Source: UBA4055 sp964648295 (GTDB lineage Bacteria; UBA4055). From it: a DNA stretch of 64,000 bases. The position numbers were made by a program, and so were the translations under genes. Where the stretch lies: contig CAZYNH010000003.1 in NCBI GenBank assembly GCA_964648295.1, forward strand, positions 62,001 to 126,000, written 5' to 3'. Numbering within the stretch: the stretch's first letter is position 1; every line of letters begins with the position of its first letter. The notes below the pieces were generated by a model. That model worked only from the letters and a program-made list of their open reading frames with translations. It had not been told where the DNA came from and ran no database searches. Shown here piece after piece: positions 25,952-31,800 of the stretch.

Positions 25952-26851
25952 GTTATGAAATTCGAGGAGGGTATCCGGGACAGGATATTTTCGATCCGGG
26001 GATTTCAGGTGATGCTGGATTCTGATCTTGCGGAATTGTATGGAGTGGAAGTAAGGGTCTTAAATCAGGCAGTAAAGAGAAATCAAGAACGGTTTCCGGA
26101 TGAGTTTTGTTTTCAGCTGACTATTTCGGAAGTTCCAGAACTGAGATCACAAATTGTGATTTCAAACAAAGCTAAAAATTCTTTGAGATCACAAATGATT
26201 TCTACAAAGAAAGGGGGCAGGCGTTTTCAGCCATATCTTTTTACTCAGGAAGGTGTAGCGATGCTATCTGCTGTGTTGAGAAGCGAGACCGCTGTTAAGA
26301 TGAGCATCAAAATCATTAAAGCCTTTATTGAGATGCGCAAGTTTATTCAGGCGAACGGGCAGATTTTCCAAAGGCTTGACAGGATTGAGTTAAAGCAGAT
26401 AGAAACAGATAAAAGAATCGATCAAGTATTTGACGCATTGGAGAGTAAGGACCGTATTCCTGAGAAAGGAATATTCTTTGAAGGCCAGATATTCGATGAG
26501 TACAAATTTGTTTCAGATCTGTTCAGGTCAGCAAAGGAGTCTGTCGTTATCATAGATAATTATGTAGATGATTCGGTTCTTGTTCATCTGACCAAAGTAA
26601 GTGAAAGTGTGAAAGTGAAGATACTGACCAAACTTATTTCGGATCAGTTCAGGCTCGACTTAAAGAAGTTCGGGGAGCAGTATTTTGATATTGAAGTCAG
26701 CACGATTAAGAGTATCCACGACAGGTTTATTATCATTGACGGTCAGGTCGTTTATCATTTCGGTGCGTCCTTGAAGGATTTAGGCAAAAAACTGTTCGGG
26801 TTCACGAAAATGGATAAGACGGCGTTGAAGCTGATTGATAAAATAAGTTAA
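25937..26851 (+). CDS. ORF6N-domain protein with PLD-like C-terminal domain (copy B)
   Basis: A 304-residue paralogue of copy A, 12 bases downstream of it. The first ~60 and last ~200 residues are nearly the same as in the other copies; the variable part is residues ~60-100. Here the segment L-R-S-Q-I-V-I-S is followed by a second, imperfect copy L-R-S-Q-M-I-S-T, making B the longest of the four, and then G-G-R-R before P-Y-L-F-T-Q-E-G. The C-terminal I-H-D-R-F-I-I-I-D motif is kept. It is read from the promoter of copy A. Function unknown; DNA binding by the N-terminal domain is expected from the family. Confidence 0.85.
   Translation: MPKSEVMKFEEGIRDRIFSIRGFQVMLDSDLAELYGVEVRVLNQAVKRNQERFPDEFCFQLTISEVPELRSQIVISNKAKNSLRSQMISTKKGGRRFQPYLFTQEGVAMLSAVLRSETAVKMSIKIIKAFIEMRKFIQANGQIFQRLDRIELKQIETDKRIDQVFDALESKDRIPEKGIFFEGQIFDEYKFVSDLFRSAKESVVIIDNYVDDSVLVHLTKVSESVKVKILTKLISDQFRLDLKKFGEQYFDIEVSTIKSIHDRFIIIDGQVVYHFGASLKDLGKKLFGFTKMDKTALKLIDKIS
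26143..26163. repeat. Intragenic palindrome of ORF6N-B (10+1+10)
   Basis: Arms GAGATCACAA and TTGTGATTTC around a central A; nine Watson-Crick pairs and one G-T. Compared with copies A and C the arm bases differ (GATCA for GGTCG) but pairing is kept. A partial second copy, lacking the centre, follows at about 26184-26201. Confidence 0.8.
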
Positions 26852-26878
26852 ACAGGTGCAGGTATGCCAAAGAGTGAA
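26801..26878 (+). repeat. 78-base direct repeat at the B/C gene junction
   Basis: Partner of 25874-25951 with a single mismatch. It carries the end of copy B, the spacer with its ribosome site, and the first codons of copy C. Confidence 0.9.
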
Positions 26879-27742
26879 ATTGTTAAGTTTGAAGAGAGTA
26901 TCAGGGATAAGATTTTTTCGATCCGGGGATTTCAAGTCATGCTGGATTCTGATCTGGCGGAATTGTACGGGGTAGAGACGAAAAGGCTGAATGAAGCGGT
27001 TAAAAGGAACAAGGAAAGGTTCCCTGATAGTTTCTGTTTTAAACTGAAATATTCGGAATATGCAGAACAAAGGTCGCAAATTGCGACCTTTAACAAGCGC
27101 GAACCAAAATATAAACCCTATGCATTCACCGAGCAGGGCGTAGCTATGTTAGCCGGGGTTTTGAAAAGCGAAACTGCAGTTAAAATAAGCATAATGATAA
27201 TAGAAGCATTCGTAGCTATGCGGAAGTTCATACAGTCTAATGCTCAAGTATTTCAAAGATTGGACAGAGTAGAGTTAAAGCAGATAGAAACAGATAAAAG
27301 AATCGATCAAGTATTTGACGCATTGGAGAGTAAAGACAGGATTCCTGAGCAGGGCATTTTCTTTGAAGGTCAGATATTCGATGCGTACAAGTTCGTTTCA
27401 GATCTGTTCAGGTCAGCGAAAAAGTCGGTCGTTATCATAGATAATTATGTTGATGATTCGGTTCTGGTTCATCTGACCAAGGTTAAGAAGAGTGTGAAAG
27501 TGAAGATACTGACCAAGAGCATTTCGGATCAGTTCAGGCTCGATTTGAAGAAGTTTAGAGAGCAGTATTTTGAAATCGAAGTCGACACGATTAAGAGTAT
27601 CCACGACAGGTTCATTATCATTGACGGTCAGGTCGTTTATCACTTTGGAGCGTCCTTGAAGGATTTAGGTAAAAAGTTGTTCGGGTTCACGAAAATGGAT
27701 AAGTCAGGAATGGAGTTGATAGGAAAGATCAGGGAAATTTAA
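26864..27742 (+). CDS. ORF6N-domain protein with PLD-like C-terminal domain (copy C)
   Basis: A 292-residue paralogue, third in the A-B-C transcription unit, 12 bases after copy B. The ORF6N domain is M-L-D-S-D-L-A-E-L-Y-G-V ... P-Y-A-F-T-E-Q-G, with Q-R-S-Q-I-A-T-F in the variable segment. The linker after residue ~140 is the same as in copy B (K-Q-I-E-T-D-K-R-I-D-Q-V), whereas the part before it resembles copy A (E-A-F-V-A-M-R-K-F), so C looks like a mosaic. The PLD-like motif I-H-D-R-F-I-I-I-D is intact. The C-terminal tail (G-M-E-L-I-G-K-I-R-E-I) differs from A and B. Confidence 0.85.
   Translation: MPKSEIVKFEESIRDKIFSIRGFQVMLDSDLAELYGVETKRLNEAVKRNKERFPDSFCFKLKYSEYAEQRSQIATFNKREPKYKPYAFTEQGVAMLAGVLKSETAVKISIMIIEAFVAMRKFIQSNAQVFQRLDRVELKQIETDKRIDQVFDALESKDRIPEQGIFFEGQIFDAYKFVSDLFRSAKKSVVIIDNYVDDSVLVHLTKVKKSVKVKILTKSISDQFRLDLKKFREQYFEIEVDTIKSIHDRFIIIDGQVVYHFGASLKDLGKKLFGFTKMDKSGMELIGKIREI
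27069..27091. repeat. Intragenic palindrome of ORF6N-C (11+1+11)
   Basis: Arms AAAGGTCGCAA and TTGCGACCTTT around a central A; all 11 pairs match. The core is read as AGG-TCG-CAA-ATT-GCG-ACC, encoding R-S-Q-I-A-T, in a different frame from the identical core in copy A. Confidence 0.9.
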
Positions 27743-27801
27743 TCTGTGGAATATCTTTATATATTTAGTTAAATCATAATCAATAAATACACGGAGTAAT
27801 T

Positions 27802-28566
27802 ATGTACCCTGCAATGAAAAATTCAATAATTGTTCTTTGTGTTCTTAGTATATCGGCCTGCTCTTTAGTAACGAAAAAAGGTAATGATCAAGTAACAAAA
27901 GGTTTCTTTGCATATTATGATATACATTTGTATAAAGTTGAGTCTGGAGATTATTTGAAATCTAGCTCGAGCTTCGGGCGGATAATGGAAGATCATAATT
28001 TCTATCAGACTATATATAAGGATTTTTATGAAGACAGATTCATTAATGTTTTATGGCGAGCCGACAGCAGAAATCTGTTATGTTATTTAATGAATAAAAC
28101 TGATTCTCCGATTAAGATATTATGGAATAAATCGTACTTTATCACGGATGACTTAACGGATTTTATCAGCCATTCCGATGTGTCACAGGTAAATGTCAAG
28201 AAAGATCAGAAACTTTCATTTGTACCAGTAGGGAAATCTGAATTTATAGAAGAAAGAATACAACCGAATAAAAAGTTTATGAGAGATATACATTCCTATA
28301 AAACCGGTGAGATCAGTGATTACTATCCATCTATGCAAGGTTATCGTATTGAGCCTTTGTATATGGATTTTGATGATCATATTATATCAGAAGGTAATTT
28401 TAAGAAACTAAAATATTTCAATAAAAAAATGAATGAAAATGTCGGAAAAACATTCAGGTTGCTTTTGAATTATGAAATTAATAATAAGTCTCAGATATAT
28501 GTGTTTCATTTCAAGGTCGATAAAATTACGTGTGAAGAACAATTTTTAGAAAAGAAAGCCCAGTAA
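27802..28566 (+). CDS. Putative lipoprotein inserted between ORF6N copies
   Basis: A 254-residue protein with a lipoprotein signal: M-K-N-S-I-I-V-L-C-V-L-S-I-S-A-C, the lipobox being S-I-S-A-C. GGAG six bases before the ATG at 27802 supports that start; the Met four residues later is an alternative. The mature part is rich in charged and aromatic residues, with no family I can name. It is AT-rich and separates copy C from copy D. It may be cargo carried with the array or a chance insertion; the following copy D has its own promoter. Confidence 0.65.
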   Translation: MYPAMKNSIIVLCVLSISACSLVTKKGNDQVTKGFFAYYDIHLYKVESGDYLKSSSSFGRIMEDHNFYQTIYKDFYEDRFINVLWRADSRNLLCYLMNKTDSPIKILWNKSYFITDDLTDFISHSDVSQVNVKKDQKLSFVPVGKSEFIEERIQPNKKFMRDIHSYKTGEISDYYPSMQGYRIEPLYMDFDDHIISEGNFKKLKYFNKKMNENVGKTFRLLLNYEINNKSQIYVFHFKVDKITCEEQFLEKKAQ

Positions 28567-28607
28567 TATAATACAAGTCAAAAAATATCGTGAAAAATCT
28601 TTTTGCC

Positions 28608-28641
28608 GTGTCACGATTTGACACGCCCTCAGTGTTATATT
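28608..28641 (+). promoter_or_regulatory. Operator-promoter module of ORF6N-D (copy 2)
   Basis: A perfect inverted repeat, GTGTCA-CGATT-TGACAC (28608-28624), is followed 11 bases later by TATATT (28636-28641). It matches 14 of 17 operator bases of the module at 24992, and the A/T tract upstream is also shared. The ATG of copy D is 25 bases after TATATT. Confidence 0.78.
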
Positions 28642-28666
28642 GCCTGAAATTAATGCAGGTGTGCGT

Positions 28667-29536
28667 ATGTCAAAGAGTGAAGTTGTGAAGTTCGAGGAGA
28701 GTATCAGGGAAAAAATTTTTTCGATCCGGGGATTTCAGGTGATGCTGGACAGGGATCTGGCGGAGCTGTACGGGGTTGAAGTTCGATATCTTAACAGGGC
28801 TGTAAAAAGGAATATTGAAAGGTTCCCGTCAGAATTCTGCTTCTTGTTAAATAATCAGGAAATGACAAACTTGAAGTTCCAATTTGGCACTTCAAGTTGG
28901 GGTGGGAAGAGAAAAAACAGTACAGCTTTTACTGAACAGGGAGTAGCAATGCTTTCTGCTGTACTGAGAAGTGAGACAGCTGTAAAGATAAGCATAAAGA
29001 TAATAAAAGCATTCATAGAGATGCGGAAGTTCATTCAGGCGAACGGGCAGATATTTCATAGGCTCGATAGAATTGAATTAAAGCAGTTAGAGACGGATAA
29101 AAAGATAGATCAGGTGTTTAATGCTCTTGAGAGTAAAGGCCGTATTCCTGAGCAGGGAATATTCTTTGAAGGTCAGATATTTGATGCGTATAAATTCGTT
29201 TCCGATCTGTTCAGGTCAGCAAAGCGGTCAGTCGTTATCATAGATAATTATGTTGATGATTCTGTTCTTGTTCATCTGACCAAAGTAAGTGAAAGTGTGA
29301 AAGTGAAGATATTGACTAAGAGCATTTCTGATCAGTTCAGGCTCGACTTAAAGAAGTTCGGGGAGCAGTATTTTGGAATTGAAGTAAGCACGATTAAGAG
29401 TATTCACGACAGGTTCATTATCATTGACGGTCAGGTCGTTTATCATCTTGGAGCTTCGCTGAAAGATTTAGGCAAAAAACTGTTCGGATTCACGAAAATG
29501 GATAAATCTGCTTTAAGGCTTACAGAAAGAATATAA
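28667..29536 (+). CDS. ORF6N-domain protein with PLD-like C-terminal domain (copy D)
   Basis: A 289-residue paralogue from the ATG at 28667 (ribosome site CAGG upstream); a TTG further upstream would lie inside the promoter. The domain layout matches copies A-C. The variable segment is N-L-K-F-Q-F-G-T-S-S-W-G-G, closest to the common ORF6N consensus. The C-terminal PLD-like motif is intact, with H-L-G-A-S in place of H-F-G-A-S. It is separated from the A-B-C unit by a lipoprotein gene and has its own copy of the operator-promoter, so all copies may answer to the same regulator, perhaps an ORF6N protein itself. Confidence 0.85.
   Translation: MSKSEVVKFEESIREKIFSIRGFQVMLDRDLAELYGVEVRYLNRAVKRNIERFPSEFCFLLNNQEMTNLKFQFGTSSWGGKRKNSTAFTEQGVAMLSAVLRSETAVKISIKIIKAFIEMRKFIQANGQIFHRLDRIELKQLETDKKIDQVFNALESKGRIPEQGIFFEGQIFDAYKFVSDLFRSAKRSVVIIDNYVDDSVLVHLTKVSESVKVKILTKSISDQFRLDLKKFGEQYFGIEVSTIKSIHDRFIIIDGQVVYHLGASLKDLGKKLFGFTKMDKSALRLTERI
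28868..28898. repeat. Intragenic palindrome of ORF6N-D (14 of 15 pairs, one-base centre)
   Basis: Outer arms AACTTGAAGT and ACTTCAAGTT (10 pairs), one T/C mismatch, then CCAA-T-TTGG in the centre. It sits at codons 68-78, the same place as in copies A-C, and shares only the CAA-W-TTG core with them. Confidence 0.9.
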
Positions 29537-29546
29537 ACTCTTTTAT

Positions 29547-29575
29547 TTGAACTTATTTAAGTATTTGATTATATT
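29547..29575 (+). promoter_or_regulatory. Promoter (TTGAAC, 17 bases, TATATT)
   Basis: TTGAAC at 29547-29552 and TATATT at 29570-29575 lie upstream of the ferritin-like gene, whose ATG (29619) follows a GGAG site. Confidence 0.6.
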
Positions 29576-29618
29576 GCATCCGGTTGTTAAAAGGTAATTG
29601 AATTACAGGGAGCAGTTA

Positions 29619-30074
29619 ATGAATAAGGAAATTCTTGAAGTGCTGGGCTATCATTCGGAATATGAAAGGAACCTTGCCCGGCTGTATAAACTTTTTACAA
29701 AAAAATTTCCTGATGACGGTCTGTGGCCGTATATGGTTGAGGAAGAGACAAAACATGAGTGCTGGATAAAACAGATAATTCCCAAAGTAATTGACGGTGT
29801 AGTGGACATTAATGTAAAAGATCATACAGGCAAATTCGTTCACGACCACATGGAAATGCTAAGCTCGAAGATCGAATCTCTTAAATTCGTTGAACTTACT
29901 CCCCTTGAAGCGCTCAGGATCTGCGTTGAGTATGAAGAGTTCATGCTGGACAAGGATTTTTTCGGTAACCTTGTATCTGAAGCCCCCGCCGTTCAGAATG
30001 TTCTTGACAAGCTGGTCGAGGATACTTTACGGCACAGGATCGCGATTAAAGAAAGGATCGAAAGTTTGGAATAG
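29619..30074 (+). CDS. Ferritin-like diiron protein
   Basis: A 151-residue, largely helical protein from the ATG at 29619 with GGAG upstream. The four-helix diiron pattern is present: a Glu in S-E-Y-E-R-N, E-E-E-T-K-H (ExxH), a Glu in V-E-Y-E-E-F, and V-E-D-T-L-R-H (ExxxxH-like) in the last helix. This suits a rubrerythrin-like or ferritin-like protein handling peroxide or iron in an anaerobe. No C-terminal rubredoxin domain is present. The exact family is uncertain. It has its own promoter and marks the return to backbone-type genes after the ORF6N array. Confidence 0.6.
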   Translation: MNKEILEVLGYHSEYERNLARLYKLFTKKFPDDGLWPYMVEEETKHECWIKQIIPKVIDGVVDINVKDHTGKFVHDHMEMLSSKIESLKFVELTPLEALRICVEYEEFMLDKDFFGNLVSEAPAVQNVLDKLVEDTLRHRIAIKERIESLE

Positions 30075-30081
30075 ATTTGAA

Positions 30082-30109
30082 TTGCTATATCTGATAATTT
30101 GAGTATATT
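30082..30109 (+). promoter_or_regulatory. Promoter (TTGCTA, 16 bases, TATATT)
   Basis: TTGCTA at 30082-30087 and TATATT at 30104-30109 precede the MFS transporter gene (start 30140 or 30146). Confidence 0.5.
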
Positions 30110-30139
30110 TAAGTCTATGTTTTAAGCGGAACCGGACAA

Positions 30140-31429
30140 GTGAACATGCTGTTATTCCCGAAAGGGCTCAACGAAAGAGAGAAAAAAGCTTACAGGCTGC
30201 ATCTGACAGCCGAGATATTCGAGGCTTTCTCAATTGGAGCGATAGGCCTGACCGAGTTCGTATTTTTAAAAAGCCTCAACGGCTCGCCATATCTTGTGGG
30301 AGTGATACTCCAGGTCAGCCTGATAGTAATGCTCTTCAGCATATTTTTCAATCAGCTTATCAAAAGGACGGGGGACAAGAAAAAGCTCTATCGCCTGAGT
30401 ATATGGGTGACAAAGCTCCCTCTTTTCATGCTTCTGTTCTTCAGCCCTGACACGAGAGGCGGAATATTTTTCCATTATTTTTTCATAGGGATTTATCTTG
30501 CGTACTCGCTTACAAAACCGCTGATGATGCCGCTGATGAACATGATGCTCAAACAGAACTATTCCGGAAGGAATTTCGGTTCGCTTTACAGCAGGGTGGC
30601 CACTTTGAACAAGCTTACGGTTGTGGCTGCTACCTTTATCATCGGGAGCCTTCTGGACATAGACAATTTCTCTTTCAGGTATATTTATCCTTTCACGGCT
30701 GTCCTTTCTATGATAGGCGGTTATATATTTTTGAAAATACCTTATGACGATAAAGAGCCCGATGTAAGGCTACCGCTCCTGAAAAGCGTGGCCGGGTCAG
30801 TTTCCGATATGGCCCGCGTGGTAAGGACTAATAAGCCGTACAGGGATTTTGAAGCCGCTTTCATGTTCTACGGATTCTCGTTCATGATAGCTTTTCCCGT
30901 AATGACCATATTTTTTGATCAGGCGCTCGGTCTCAACTATTCCTCTGTCGCGTTCTACAAGAACCAGGCAACCCTTCTTTCTCTTCTGATACTGCCGTAT
31001 ATGGGGACTTATATCGAGAACACAGACCCCAGGAAGTTCGGGATGCTCACATTCGCGTCTCTCGGAATATTCCTTGTTTTTCTGGGCCTGACAGAATATT
31101 TTCCCGGCCGGTTCTGTTTCATGGGGTTTCAGCTTTACTGGACTCTCGTGATAGCTCATCTTTTCCTCGCGGTGTTTTTCGCAATGATGCTTCTTCTGTG
31201 GAATATAGGATCGGCATATTTCTGCCACGGGGACGATGTAAGCACATATCAGTCAATTCACATATCGCTGACCGGGGTTAGAGGCGCAATAGCTCCTCTG
31301 ATCGGTGTGGGGGTTTACGAGATAATAGGGTATTTCAGCACATTTTTGCTGTCATCGCTTTTTACAGCGGCAGCCATACTGATACTGCTTTTTTCATTGA
31401 GGAAATACCCGGCGCATAAGTTAAATTAG
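30140..31429 (+). CDS. MFS-type transporter
   Basis: A 429-residue protein with about 12 hydrophobic segments and the loop motif G-D-K-K-K-L-Y-R between helices 2 and 3, as in major facilitator carriers. The start may be GTG 30140 or ATG 30146; neither has a strong ribosome site. The substrate is unknown. It is followed after 17 bases by a carboxymuconolactone-decarboxylase-like gene on the same strand and is likely co-transcribed with it. Confidence 0.75.
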   Translation: MNMLLFPKGLNEREKKAYRLHLTAEIFEAFSIGAIGLTEFVFLKSLNGSPYLVGVILQVSLIVMLFSIFFNQLIKRTGDKKKLYRLSIWVTKLPLFMLLFFSPDTRGGIFFHYFFIGIYLAYSLTKPLMMPLMNMMLKQNYSGRNFGSLYSRVATLNKLTVVAATFIIGSLLDIDNFSFRYIYPFTAVLSMIGGYIFLKIPYDDKEPDVRLPLLKSVAGSVSDMARVVRTNKPYRDFEAAFMFYGFSFMIAFPVMTIFFDQALGLNYSSVAFYKNQATLLSLLILPYMGTYIENTDPRKFGMLTFASLGIFLVFLGLTEYFPGRFCFMGFQLYWTLVIAHLFLAVFFAMMLLLWNIGSAYFCHGDDVSTYQSIHISLTGVRGAIAPLIGVGVYEIIGYFSTFLLSSLFTAAAILILLFSLRKYPAHKLN

Positions 31430-31446
31430 AAAATAAGGAGGAAGAA

Positions 31447-31800
31447 ATGGAAAAGACGGCTATAGCTAAGTTCATGGAGGAGCGTGAGAAGCTGAACGGA
31501 TTCGTGATGAAGTACGCCGACAACACCATCAAACGGTTCTTCAGCCTGGACAACCAGACATACAGAGAGGGGGCTTTGGATAAGAAGACCAAGGAGATGC
31601 TCGGGTTCGTGGCATCGCTCGTTCTCAGGTGTGAGGACTGCATAGACTACCATCTGGGCAGATGCCGTGAGGAAGGTGTCACCGACGCCGAATTCACTGA
31701 AATGGTATCAGTGGGCATGATAGTCGGAGGCTCGATAACCGTGCCGCACATGCGCAGGGCGTTCAGAAAATGGGACGGGCTGAGGAACGCTGAAAACTAG
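31447..31800 (+). CDS. Carboxymuconolactone decarboxylase / AhpD-like family protein
   Basis: A 117-residue protein with an excellent ribosome site (AAGGAGG). The AhpD-type active-site motif C-E-D-C-I-D-Y-H (Cys-x-x-Cys then His three later) is intact, which favours a peroxidase or disulfide-reductase type activity over gamma-carboxymuconolactone decarboxylation. The preceding S-L-V-L-R and the later helical M-V-S-V-G-M-I-V-G-G-S stretch match the family. Its end overlaps the convergent antiporter gene by four bases. Confidence 0.85.
   Translation: MEKTAIAKFMEEREKLNGFVMKYADNTIKRFFSLDNQTYREGALDKKTKEMLGFVASLVLRCEDCIDYHLGRCREEGVTDAEFTEMVSVGMIVGGSITVPHMRRAFRKWDGLRNAEN

Noticed and set aside
14828..29536. 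The accessory island as a prophage or integrative element
   Set aside because: No integrase, phage structural gene, conjugation gene or direct-repeat attachment sites were found at its ends, and the tRNAs are 9 kb away.
25049..29536. Array as a CRISPR or satellite repeat
   Set aside because: Repeats are whole coding genes of ~0.9 kb, not short repeats with spacers. No CRISPR array was seen anywhere in the window.
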